From NCBI GenBank assembly GCA_903857815.1, contig CAIOGK010000092.1, positions 1 to 8,005 on the forward strand: 8,005 nt of DNA. The letters run 5' to 3'. The stretch is from Candidatus Falkowiibacteriota bacterium (GTDB taxonomy: Bacteria; Patescibacteriota; Patescibacteriia; Patescibacteriales; UBA12465). The notes below the pieces were generated by a model. It was not told where the DNA came from. It did no database searches and worked only from the letters and a program-made list of their open reading frames with translations. The position numbers and the translations under genes are program-made. This document shows positions 1 to 6,720 of the stretch, in pieces; positions within the stretch are counted from its first letter, which is position 1, and each line of letters begins with the position of its first letter.

Positions 1-1466
1 ATCCCGACGTTGCCGTTAGCTAATATTCTCATTCTTTCTGTTCCACCCTGCATATCATAGAACTGCCAACCATCATAAGCATCAATTCTTAAGGCATTAC
101 CACTTCTATATAATTTAACATTAGTATTAGTAAACTGTAATTGATTACCCGTAGTATTTAATCTTAAGTCACCAACTACTTCTAATTTAACTGCCGGGGT
201 TGTTGTTCCAATTCCAACATTACCAGAAGAATCAATCCTTACTCTTTCGATGTTGGAGGTACCAAAAATTAATGGATCAGCAGTGTTAGTTCCGATAGCA
301 AGTCGTTTTCCAACACCAAAAAGAAGTAATTGATTACCTGCTTGTCCAAAAAATGAGGCCGATGCCGTTGTCCCCATGGCATTCATGGCTATGTAATTAT
401 TAGCATCATTTCTAGCCATAAGTCTAACTTGCCCTGCACTGTTTTCGTTATGGAAATCCATTCCTGTAATCATACTAGTGCTTGCCTTTACTCCGAAAGC
501 CATATCGGCTGTAGGGCTTGTCCACAATGGAGCGTAGCTCGCTCCGCTATGTTGTAACACAAATTTTACTGAAGGATTTGTTATTCCCACCCCAACATTA
601 TCAGTTAAAGTACTTGGATAAGTATAAGGAGCAGTTCTAGCCCATGGTCCGGTCCCGTTACTGAGTGAGGCATTAACATAGCCAACAGTTGCTAAAGCTA
701 GAGTTTGCCCAGAGCCTGGAGAAACGCCAAATGATACAGAGTCAAGTTGAGCACCTCCAGCGACATGAAGTTTTTGAGTTGGAGTAGTTGTTCCGATTCC
801 GACGTTGCCACCTACTGCAATTCTCATTACTTCTGCATTATTTTGTCCGAGAACAACTGGTTGGTTTCCATATGTACCAATTAACAAAGATGTTGGGTTA
901 TTATAACCAAGAACAACCGCAGCGCCACCTCTCGAATTACCCAAAATAGTTCCCGGCTGTGTATCACCGTATGAAATCATTGCTAGTTGTTTATCAGAGT
1001 TATTAAAAACACCAACAAACATAGAATCAGCGGTATTCCCATTCTTAAATTTAATAACATCTCCACCGACTTTTGTAGAATAAACATCCAATATAGCCGT
1101 CGGATTTGTCGTTCCAATTCCGACATTGCCAGTTTGATTTATAACCATTCTTGTTAGCATATCGCCAGCAGAATTACCATCATCGGGCTTAGTAAGAAAG
1201 GACAACCCCCCACCCCAAGAATTGTCATGATGAGATTCGATCGCCGCTGTAGTAAATTCCGTAGTATCTGTCCAGCGGCTTGCAAATGTTAATCTATTTC
1301 CGGCGGTATTTGGAAAGGCACCATCAGTATTTGTCCCGATAACCAAACGCATTGTTTCTACAGTTGATGTTCCAGCATTACCTACTGCCCTTACTCTTAA
1401 TTTTGCGCCGGCAGACTCAATAGATAATTTTTCAGATGGATTAGTCGTCCCAATCCCTAGCGACCC
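1..1466 (-). CDS. Tail-fibre/adhesin-like repeat protein, 5' part, runs off left edge
   Basis: Read on the minus strand, bases 1466 to 1 form one uninterrupted frame with no stop, continuing past the left edge. The protein is Gly/Asn/Thr-rich and built from irregular units that each begin with a variant of NVGIGTTNP: near 1438-1466 (LGIGTTNPSEKL), 1101-1130, 781-810, 571-600 (NVGVGITNP), 196-224, and a cut one at 1-14. Units are about 200-375 bases apart. Such units are typical of phage tail-fibre-like and surface proteins of Patescibacteria, often ahead of a C-terminal chaperone domain; that end is not in the window. No signal peptide or membrane segment is visible. The start is a problem: this frame opens after a TAA at 1533-1535 and has no ATG, GTG or TTG before the first unit. 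The first in-frame ATG is at 1350-1352, inside the protein. The 5' end is therefore truncated or frameshifted. Function as adhesin or fibre is inferred. Confidence 0.75.
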
Positions 1467-1555
1467 AAAAAAGAAATAAAAAGTCCTTGCGAACCTCGTC
1501 TTTTGTCTGTCTGTTTTACCGTTAAAGTTGAGTTAATCTCTGTTTGATAAGGCAT
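1457..1555 (-). other. Short leader ORF overlapping the fibre gene, possible frameshifted 5' end
   Basis: A 32-residue ORF starts at the ATG 1553-1555 on the minus strand (MPYQTEINSTL...) and ends at a TAG at 1457-1459, inside the start of the fibre-like frame. Near its end it runs through T TTT TTG (plus-strand 1466-1472), in the correct phase for a -1 slip. A slip there would join it to GSLGIGTTNP and give the fibre gene a start codon. A -10-like TATAAG lies 20 bases upstream of the ATG, and a weak AGAAG lies 8 bases before it. The peptide has no recognisable homology or signal sequence. It may be the real N-terminus, a sequencing or decay frameshift, or chance. Confidence 0.35.
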
Positions 1556-1580
1556 TAATTTACTTCTAAAAACGCCTTAT
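1547..1580. repeat. Inverted repeat around the leftward start site
   Basis: ATAAGGC (1547-1553) is repeated inverted as GCCTTAT (1574-1580), 20 bases apart. It brackets the putative leftward transcription start and ends on the ATG. It could be an operator or an mRNA hairpin masking the start. At 7 bp, chance is also possible. Confidence 0.3.
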
Positions 1581-1581
1581 A
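1576..1581 (-). promoter_or_regulatory. Candidate -10 element for the leftward gene
   Basis: On the minus strand TATAAG (5 of 6 to TATAAT) would place a transcription start near 1569, about 14 bases before the ATG at 1555. There is no convincing -35: the hexamer 17 bases upstream is a poor match. This supports leftward transcription starting here only weakly. Confidence 0.3.
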
Positions 1582-1629
1582 AATTGGCAAAAATGAGCGT
1601 CTAAGAACGGTTATAATGGAGCACTAACG

Positions 1630-1651
1630 AGCCGAAATATGGGCTTTTTTG
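1630..1651 (+). terminator. Weak terminator-like hairpin in the divergent intergenic region
   Basis: AGCC (1630-1633) pairs with GGCT (1642-1645) around an 8-base loop, and a run of T follows to 1650. The stem is only 4-5 bp. It lies about 13 bases after a TATAAT at 1612-1617 and no plus-strand gene ends before it, so it could close a very short transcript or be a relic. The shape resembles the hairpin at 6684-6709. Confidence 0.3.
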
Positions 1652-1653
1652 TT

Positions 1654-1682
1654 TTGACTTTAAAGTAAATTTATGAGATTAT
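1654..1682 (+). promoter_or_regulatory. Candidate sigma-70-type promoter for the secreted nuclease
   Basis: A -35-like TTGACT (1654-1659) is separated by 17 bases from a -10-like GATTAT (1677-1682, 4 of 6). This puts a start near 1689 and leaves an AT-rich leader of about 28 bases before the ATG at 1717. No Shine-Dalgarno sequence is visible in that leader. Confidence 0.45.
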
Positions 1683-1716
1683 TAAGAAAAGATAAAGAAA
1701 AAATAAAATTTATATT

Positions 1717-2835
1717 ATGAAAAAAAGATTAATTATTCTATCTATCTTAGCGATTGTTATTGGACTTTTTCCACTCAATCATTCTTTCGCCAGCGAATTA
1801 TCGAACAAATTAAAAGGACGGATCCTTTTACAAGTAGAATCAAAGGGGGAAGCCTGGTATGTTAATCCCAAAGATAGCAATCGTTATTATATGGCCAACG
1901 GATCGGAGGCTTATAATATAATGCGTAGCTTAGGAGTTGGGATTACTAATAAAGACTTAGAAAAGATCAAAGCCGATAAAAATATTGCGAAAAAACAACA
2001 AGGCAAAATATTTTTACAAGTAGAAAATCATGGGGAAGCATATTATATAGATATTAATGGGAATAATTATTATCTTAAAGACGGTGAAGCTGCTTATCAA
2101 ATAATGCGTCAATTAGGGCTCGGCATTAAAAACAGCGATTTAATCAAAATAACTTTATCTGAAAAGGATAAAACAGCCTCCTCTTCTTTAGAATTCTATC
2201 AAGTTGTTGACGTTGTGGACGGAGACACGATTAAAGTTAAAATTAATAATGAGACTAAGGCATTGCGTCTTATAGGATTAGACACTCCGGAAACTCTTGA
2301 TCCGAGAAAACCCGTTCAATGTTTTGGTCGAGAAGCCTCGCAAAAAGCAAAGGAATTATTGCTTGGAAAAGAAGTTAGATTAGAAGTTGATAGTACTCAA
2401 GAAAATATAGATAAATATGGCCGCCTTTTACGGTATGTTTGGTTAGATGACGGGACGTTGTATAATGAAAAAATGATTAAGGACGGTTATGCTCATGAGT
2501 ATACGTATGAAGTCGCTTATAAATATCAAGTTCAGTTTAAAGCTGCGCAAAAAGAAGCCCAAGATAATAAAAAAGGTTTTTGGTCTTCAACTACTTGCAA
2601 TGGAGATACGACTAAAGAAGCTCAACAATTAGTGAGCACGACTACTCCCCAAGTATCTTTAAACCAAACAAGTGGGAAATACTACACTTCATCATACAGC
2701 ACTTCTAAATACTACTATCCCGAATCATGTAAGGGCTGGGAAGATTTAAATACTAGTTATTTAAAATCATTCAATTCTTTAGAAGATTTATTGAAAACTT
2801 ATTCGTCTAAAGTATTGAGCCCGTCTTGCAATTAG
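1717..2835 (+). CDS. Secreted thermonuclease (SNase family) with two N-terminal GEAYY repeats
   Basis: This 372-residue protein should be an exported Ca-dependent phosphodiesterase that cuts DNA and RNA, as known for the SNase family. Residues 1-25 form a signal peptide: MKKR, a hydrophobic stretch, and a probable cut after SFA. Residues 33-84 and 96-145 are two copies of a repeat with the pattern G(K/R)I(F/L)LQVE..GEA(W/Y)Y, then YNIMR.LG.GI.N.DL; this repeat is familiar from Patescibacteria exported proteins and may anchor or present the enzyme. Residues 160-290 are the SNase domain with the full active-site set: D170 (VDGDT), R184, D189-T190-P191-E192 and R236 (KYGR), equivalent to D21, R35, D40, T41, E43 and R87 of the staphylococcal enzyme. 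The C-terminal 80 residues are Ser/Thr/Tyr-rich with cysteines and look extracellular. It ends 37 bases before the methyltransferase frame with no clear terminator between. The likely role is extracellular nucleic-acid scavenging or attack (inference). Confidence 0.9.
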   Translation: MKKRLIILSILAIVIGLFPLNHSFASELSNKLKGRILLQVESKGEAWYVNPKDSNRYYMANGSEAYNIMRSLGVGITNKDLEKIKADKNIAKKQQGKIFLQVENHGEAYYIDINGNNYYLKDGEAAYQIMRQLGLGIKNSDLIKITLSEKDKTASSSLEFYQVVDVVDGDTIKVKINNETKALRLIGLDTPETLDPRKPVQCFGREASQKAKELLLGKEVRLEVDSTQENIDKYGRLLRYVWLDDGTLYNEKMIKDGYAHEYTYEVAYKYQVQFKAAQKEAQDNKKGFWSSTTCNGDTTKEAQQLVSTTTPQVSLNQTSGKYYTSSYSTSKYYYPESCKGWEDLNTSYLKSFNSLEDLLKTYSSKVLSPSCN

Positions 2836-2863
2836 AGTCTTTAGAAATATTTTATCTTGTATA

Positions 2864-2872
2864 TGCTATAAT
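2864..2872 (+). promoter_or_regulatory. Extended -10 promoter for the restriction-modification operon
   Basis: TGCTATAAT is a perfect extended -10 (TGnTATAAT) and lies directly against the ATG at 2873. There is no good -35 at the usual distance, as is common for extended -10 promoters. Transcription would begin near 2879, after that ATG, so transcripts from here must use a later start. The in-frame ATG at 2921 is the obvious choice. Confidence 0.55.
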
Positions 2873-2920
2873 ATGGTCAACTCTAAAAAAGCCAAAAAAA
2901 CTAACAAAAAAGACAAGAAA

Positions 2921-3736
2921 ATGCTGACTCCTTTTTTTAAAGATAAAAATTTTAAATTATACCAAGCAAATAGTTTGGAATTTTTGGCTACTTTACCAGA
3001 GAATTCAGTTGATATGATTTTTGCAGACCCACCCTATTTACTTTCTAATGGAGGATTTACAGTTCACGCCGGACATATGGTTAGTGTTAATAAAGGGGAA
3101 TGGGATGTTAGTAATGGTTTAAAAAAAGATTTTGAATTTCAATTAGCCTGGATCAAGGCTTGTCATAGAGTTTTAAAACCGGGTGGCACAATTTGGGTTT
3201 CCGGCACTTATCATTCTATTTATCAATGCGGCTTCGCTCTTCAAGTTAGTAAATTTCATATTTTAAACGATATCGCCTGGTTTAAGCCAAACGCCTCGCC
3301 AAATCTAAGTTGTCGTTTTTTTACTGCCAGCCACGAAACATTGATTTGGGCTCGTAAAAATTTGGTTCATCCTAAAACCGGAAAACCAGTCAATTCTAAA
3401 CATAAATTCAATTATGATTTAATGAAGAATGGCAATTGGCCAGAAGATTTTTTAAAAAAACCGAATTTACAAATGCGAAGTGTTTGGTCTATGGGGACAC
3501 CAAAACCAGCCGAAAAAAAGTTTGGTAAACACCCCACCCAAAAACCAATAGATCTATTGGTTCGTATTGTTATGGCAAGTACCGATAAGGGGGATGTAGT
3601 CGTTGACCCATTTACTGGTTCGTCTACAACCGGATTAGCCTGTGCTCTAAATGATAGAAAATTTATTGGCATTGATTTAGAAAAAAAATATTTAGAGTTA
3701 TCAGTTAAAAGATATAAAGATTTAAATATTAAATAA
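2921..3736 (+). CDS. Beta-class N6-adenine DNA methyltransferase, DpnA-like, probably GATC-specific
   Basis: The enzyme transfers methyl from S-adenosylmethionine to adenine and protects host DNA from the nuclease encoded next. The open frame begins at an ATG at 2873 (287 residues). I prefer ATG 2921 (271 residues) because the promoter overlaps the first ATG, the first 16 residues are only a Lys-rich tail, and the DpnA-type proteins I recall begin like MLTPFFKDKNFKLY. Motif order is beta class (numbering from 2873): DPPY at 52-55, target-recognition region about 56-215, HPTQKP at 220-225, then DPFTGSSTTG (AdoMet-binding motif I) at 245-254. Stretches such as FADPPYLLSNGG, ASPNLSCRFFT and HETLIWARK resemble, from memory, DpnA (M2.DpnII) of the DpnII system, which modifies GATC and accepts single-stranded DNA. 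No alpha-class DpnM-like partner is present. The stop is one base before the next ATG, so the pair is translationally coupled. The GATC specificity is inferred. Confidence 0.9.
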   Translation: MLTPFFKDKNFKLYQANSLEFLATLPENSVDMIFADPPYLLSNGGFTVHAGHMVSVNKGEWDVSNGLKKDFEFQLAWIKACHRVLKPGGTIWVSGTYHSIYQCGFALQVSKFHILNDIAWFKPNASPNLSCRFFTASHETLIWARKNLVHPKTGKPVNSKHKFNYDLMKNGNWPEDFLKKPNLQMRSVWSMGTPKPAEKKFGKHPTQKPIDLLVRIVMASTDKGDVVVDPFTGSSTTGLACALNDRKFIGIDLEKKYLELSVKRYKDLNIK

Positions 3737-3737
3737 T

Positions 3738-4427
3738 ATGCTTTCTAGCACTAAATTAAAGGCCTTAAAACCTTATATTGATATTATTGAGAATCACAAG
3801 GGTAAAACTTTGGGTAATATTTTTGAAGAACTTAAAAGTCATAAACACGAACACTTTAAAAAGGGGGCGAGTGGCTTGATTATTGAAAATTTACTAGGAC
3901 TCGAAAATAATAATTCTAAGAAAGCAGATTTAGAGGAATATAAAATAGAAATTAAGGTTTTACCGGTTCAGTTGAGTAGCTTGAGGGCTAAAGAGCCAAC
4001 CCAAATAAAAATGATAAATTACGTTAAAGTAGCTACCGAAAAATGGGAAAACGCTGAAATAAGAGATAAAATTGAAACTATTTTTTGGATTGCTTATGGT
4101 GTTGGCAAAGAAACAGGAAAAAATGTTAGTCAAGATAAATACATCCTTTTAGACTGGTTTATCGATGTCCCAGATAAAGAATCTCAAAAAATATTTCAGA
4201 AAGACTGGGAAGAGATTAGATCATATATAATTGCCGGAAGAGCGGATAAACTATCTTGTAGTATGGGTGTTTATATTGAACCAAAAACTAAGGGTAAAAA
4301 TAACCAAGATTTAACAACTGCTCCGGACGGAAAAGGAGGATTAACCAAAGCCAGAAGAAGAGCATTTTATTTTAAGAAAGGATATACTAATTCAAAAGTT
4401 ATAAAGGAATTGGATTTAAAAAAATAG
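3738..4427 (+). CDS. MutH/Sau3AI-family restriction endonuclease, probably GATC-specific
   Basis: The 229-residue protein matches the MutH fold along its whole length and equals E. coli MutH in size. Visible correspondences to MutH: E50 in GLIIENLLG (E56), D64 (D70), E71 and K73 in the E-x-K motif IEIK (E77, K79), K111 in IRDKIETIFW (K116), and Y211 in RAFYFKKGYT (Y212). The spacings E-D (14) and D-E (7) are identical to MutH, so the PD-(D/E)XK site is intact. MutH cuts unmethylated or hemimethylated GATC and needs MutL; Sau3AI carries two MutH-like domains. Coupling one base behind an adenine methyltransferase makes this the R subunit of a type II-like system, not a mismatch-repair protein. 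Whether one domain cuts both strands as a dimer or only nicks cannot be seen. The start is set by the coupling; there is no separate ribosome site. Confidence 0.88.
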   Translation: MLSSTKLKALKPYIDIIENHKGKTLGNIFEELKSHKHEHFKKGASGLIIENLLGLENNNSKKADLEEYKIEIKVLPVQLSSLRAKEPTQIKMINYVKVATEKWENAEIRDKIETIFWIAYGVGKETGKNVSQDKYILLDWFIDVPDKESQKIFQKDWEEIRSYIIAGRADKLSCSMGVYIEPKTKGKNNQDLTTAPDGKGGLTKARRRAFYFKKGYTNSKVIKELDLKK

Positions 4428-4493
4428 ATAGAAATTTTAATTAACGTCAACTTTTTTATTGTAAAATAAAATTATTTAAATTGATTGGGATTC

Positions 4494-4541
4494 TGTCTCA
4501 TTTCAGTTCTGATAGCGTCCCTCACTCTCCGCACTGAGACA
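4494..4541. repeat. Inverted repeat overlapping element A
   Basis: TGTCTCA (4494-4500) pairs with TGAGACA (4535-4541) over 7 bp. The second arm can instead pair its AGACA (4537-4541) with TGTCT (4569-4573), extending the terminator-like hairpin. The two foldings are mutually exclusive, as in attenuators. Copies B and C lack the TGTCTCA arm. Confidence 0.4.
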
Positions 4542-4650
4542 AAAATAAGGTTAAGCCTTATTTTTTGGTGTCTAAAAGTTCCAAAGCTGGGCGGGGAGTA
4601 AGCAAGAAATTTACTTAATAATGATATATTTTAGCTAATATTTATGTATA
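4510..4650 (+). repeat. Dispersed intergenic element, copy A
   Basis: It aligns without gaps to copy C over 139 bases with 115 identities by hand count. In order it holds: a 5' box with CGTCCC and CTCTCCGCA (to 4533), a hairpin (4541-4565), GTTCCAAAG (4578-4586), GCGGGGAGT (4591-4599), and an AT-rich tail with GCTAATATTTAT. ACTCTCCGC (4524-4532) can pair with GCGGGGAGT (4591-4599) over 9 bp with one G-U, enclosing the hairpin. It fills the roughly 290-base gap between the nuclease gene and the 622-residue protein; I see no ORF in it. The rest of the gap (4428-4509) is AT-rich and holds only an arm of the 4494-4541 inverted repeat. Confidence 0.75.
4541..4566 (+). terminator. Terminator-like hairpin in element A
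   Basis: AAAAATAAGG (4541-4550) pairs with CCTTATTTTT (4556-4565) around the loop TTAAG, giving a T-run on the 3' side. Only two pairs are G-C, so strength is uncertain. The A-tract on the left makes it potentially bidirectional. It would end transcripts of the restriction-modification operon. Confidence 0.55.
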
Positions 4651-4680
4651 AAAAAGAGGTTCCAAAGTTAACCAATTTTA

Positions 4681-4709
4681 TTGATTTCTTGGGTATTTTA
4701 TGGTAATTT
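4681..4709 (+). promoter_or_regulatory. Weak candidate promoter for the 622-residue protein gene
   Basis: TTGATT (4681-4686) is a fair -35. The -10 options are GGTAAT at 4702 (4 of 6, 15-base spacer) or TAATTT at 4704 (3 of 6, 17-base spacer). It is the best I can see upstream of the ATG at 4722. GTTCCAAAG (4659-4667) lies just before it. Confidence 0.25.
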
Positions 4710-4721
4710 TAAGAAATATTA

Positions 4722-6590
4722 ATGAGACATAAAAATATGAAAAATTTTGGTGAACAATTTTTAAGTCAAAGGGATGCTAAGCTCCATACTTCTCAGCCAG
4801 TTGAACATGAAGTGGAAAGAAGAAGAATGGCAGAAGAGCATAAAAATGAAGAGAAAAGAGAGACATTATCTAAAAAACCAGCAGATAAGATTGCTAATTG
4901 GCTGAAGGTAATAGAAAAAACTCATTTAGATCATCAAGATGACCCCAGAATTCTGGATCGAATTAAAGAATTTTATTATAAAGAAAATGTAATTAAAGCT
5001 GAAGAAATTCCAGAGGCCACTTTTTTATTAGAACAAAAAATTGCTAGAGATTTGGGACACGGGACAGTTGAAATTACTGAAGAATTTAGACAAGAAAAAG
5101 CTAGCCAAATAATCAATAATCAAAAAAAGAGTTTGGATAAATGGATAAATTATCTATCATCTGATGACGCCCAATATCCCATGTGGGCGAAATATTGGGC
5201 TTTCAAATCCATGCTTAGTATGGGAAAACTTGAGAAACGAGAAGACCCGGAAACTAAAGAAGAAATTGTGCAGTTTAGAAGAAGGTCAAAAGATACCGTC
5301 GCCTCATTTCCGCCGCTAAATCCGAGAGCCTTAGCTTTGACTATTGGGTCGATATCTAGTAAAGCGGAAAATAATTTTAAAACTAAGGAAGAAAAAGAAA
5401 ATATTAAAAATATTAGCACTAAATTAAATGACGTTGAATTTAAAGAACTTTTAAATTCAGAAAGTTTTTCTAAAATTTATGCTCAATTTTTGAAGGAGAT
5501 GCCAGAATATTCTGTTGAAGGCTTAAAGGAAACACGTGGAAAGTGGGTCGTTTATAAGCAAGGATCTGAGCCAGATGAATTGGTAGAATCATTAGATGGA
5601 CATCCATTGGAGTGGTGTACGGCCGATGCGGACACCGCTAAAACTCAGCTACAAGGAGGAGATTTCCATGTGTATTACTCTAATAATGAAAATGGCAAAG
5701 CCACTATCCCGCGCGTTGCTATTAGAATGGAAGGAAATAAAATTGCTGAAGTCCGTGGCATTGCTTCAGATCAAAATATGGATCCTTATATTAATGATGT
5801 TGTTAAAGAAAAAATGACCGAGTTTCCTGATAGTAAAGAATACGAAAAAAAGTCTACAGATATGAAGCGCTTAACTGAAGTTGAAACTAAAAATCAGAAA
5901 GGAGAAAAGTTATCCCAAGAAGATATCAAATTTCTATATGAAATAAATGATAAAATACAAGGATTTGGATTTGAAGAAGACCCGAGAATACTTGATTTAA
6001 TAGATAGTAGGGATGTTAAGGAAGATATTTCTTTTGCCCTGGGTTATTCTAAGGATGAAGTAAGTGTTACTCAAGAGGAGGCTTTAAAAGGAGGAATCAA
6101 ATATCATCACGGATATCTCTTGTTAGAAAATACTAGTGCCAGTGATCTAAAATTACCAGAAGTTATCAAGGGCGGACTTAATTTAGATGAACTGGTTTCG
6201 GCTGATGGCTTGGTTTTACCAAAAATGATTGACGGCGATCTTAGTTTATCGCGTTTAAGTACAATTGATAATTTACAGTTACCAAAAATAGTCAGGGGTA
6301 ATCTCAATCTGATGAGCTTAACATCAGCTAAAAATCTTCAGTTGCCCGAAATTGTTAGCAGTATAAATATCCGTGGCCTTAAATCTGCGAAGGGGCTTAA
6401 GCTACCATCATCATTTAACGGAGATCTTTTTCTTGATGATTTAGAAACCATCGATGGACTAAATTTACCGCCGTCCTATAGCGGCAAGCTTTATCTCAGC
6501 GGTCTAAATATTAAAGAAAAACAAAAGTTAATGTCAAAAAAATATTCTTTCCTAGGACGTCAGAGGTATGATTTTGATATAGTTAGATAG
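4722..6590 (+). CDS. Uncharacterised protein with Trp-Cys-Thr core and C-terminal leucine-rich repeats
   Basis: I do not recognise a named family for this 622-residue protein. No signal peptide or membrane segment is visible, so it is probably cytoplasmic. Residues 10-140 are highly charged and helical. Near 290-350 is the most conserved-looking part: HPLEWCTAD, then QGGDFHVYYS, IPRVAIRMEG and IAEVRGIASDQN. Its pattern (Cys, a short aromatic strand, P.v.i...G.I...RG..N) recalls the PcfJ-like family of conjugative plasmids; this is a weak, inferred link. DPRILD occurs at both 74-79 and 420-425, hinting at an internal duplication of a helical segment. Residues 476-600 are six tandem units of 20-21 residues of the form L.LP....G.L.L..L.....(D/N/G), a leucine-rich-type solenoid, probably for binding a partner. 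ATG 4722 is used; ATG 4737 is an equally possible start, as neither has a Shine-Dalgarno site. Elements A and B flank it, so it is a single-gene unit. Confidence 0.8.
   Translation: MRHKNMKNFGEQFLSQRDAKLHTSQPVEHEVERRRMAEEHKNEEKRETLSKKPADKIANWLKVIEKTHLDHQDDPRILDRIKEFYYKENVIKAEEIPEATFLLEQKIARDLGHGTVEITEEFRQEKASQIINNQKKSLDKWINYLSSDDAQYPMWAKYWAFKSMLSMGKLEKREDPETKEEIVQFRRRSKDTVASFPPLNPRALALTIGSISSKAENNFKTKEEKENIKNISTKLNDVEFKELLNSESFSKIYAQFLKEMPEYSVEGLKETRGKWVVYKQGSEPDELVESLDGHPLEWCTADADTAKTQLQGGDFHVYYSNNENGKATIPRVAIRMEGNKIAEVRGIASDQNMDPYINDVVKEKMTEFPDSKEYEKKSTDMKRLTEVETKNQKGEKLSQEDIKFLYEINDKIQGFGFEEDPRILDLIDSRDVKEDISFALGYSKDEVSVTQEEALKGGIKYHHGYLLLENTSASDLKLPEVIKGGLNLDELVSADGLVLPKMIDGDLSLSRLSTIDNLQLPKIVRGNLNLMSLTSAKNLQLPEIVSSINIRGLKSAKGLKLPSSFNGDLFLDDLETIDGLNLPPSYSGKLYLSGLNIKEKQKLMSKKYSFLGRQRYDFDIVR
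6147..6521 (+). repeat. Six tandem 60-63-base coding repeats (leucine-rich type)
   Basis: Units begin LKLPEV, LVLPKM, LQLPKI, LQLPEI (20 residues), LKLPSS and LNLPPS. The DNA has diverged while the Leu, Pro and Gly positions are kept, which indicates selection on the protein and not recent duplication. Confidence 0.75.
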
Positions 6591-6653
6591 AAGTTTAAGT
6601 AAAAAATATTCAATTTATTGATATTATGTAGTAATTTTAATAGATTGCCGTTA

Positions 6654-6720
6654 CAACTACGTCCCACCCTCTCCGCAGTTTGTAAATAGCCCTGAAATAG
6701 GGGCTATTTTTGATAGGGAG
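6654..6720 (+). repeat. Dispersed intergenic element, copy B (short variant)
   Basis: The first 24 bases (6654-6677, ending in GTCCCACCCTCTCCGCA) are identical to copy C. A hairpin follows with unrelated stem sequence but the same position, then GATAGGGAG (6712-6720), matching the GTAGGGAG of copy C. CTCTC (6669-6673) can pair with GGGAG (6716-6720). It lacks the long AT-rich tail of A and C. An inverted GTTCCAAAG (as CTTTGGAAC) follows at 6728-6736. Confidence 0.7.
6684..6711 (+). terminator. Terminator hairpin in element B
   Basis: AAATAGCCC (6684-6692) pairs with GGGCTATTT (6701-6709) over 9 bp around an 8-base loop, with the T-run extending to 6711. It has four G-C pairs, stronger than the hairpins of A and C, and suits termination after the 622-residue protein gene. 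Confidence 0.7.

Noticed and set aside
1..1466. CRISPR array because of recurring short motifs
   Set aside because: The recurrences are coding (NVGIGTTNP), vary in sequence, and are spaced 200-375 bases apart.
3412..3672. Minus-strand ORF inside the methyltransferase (likewise 5150-5419, 6107-6307 minus and 5596-5817 plus)
   Set aside because: They lie wholly within well-supported genes, have no recognisable features, and look like frame shadows.
3738..4427. Mismatch-repair MutH
   Set aside because: The gene is coupled to an adenine methyltransferase and no mutS or mutL is nearby, so a restriction role fits better, though MutL dependence cannot be excluded.
6654..6677. Complete tRNA gene
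   Set aside because: Only the 3' T-arm/acceptor-like part is present; the matching 5' T-stem strand, anticodon arm and 5' acceptor strand are missing.
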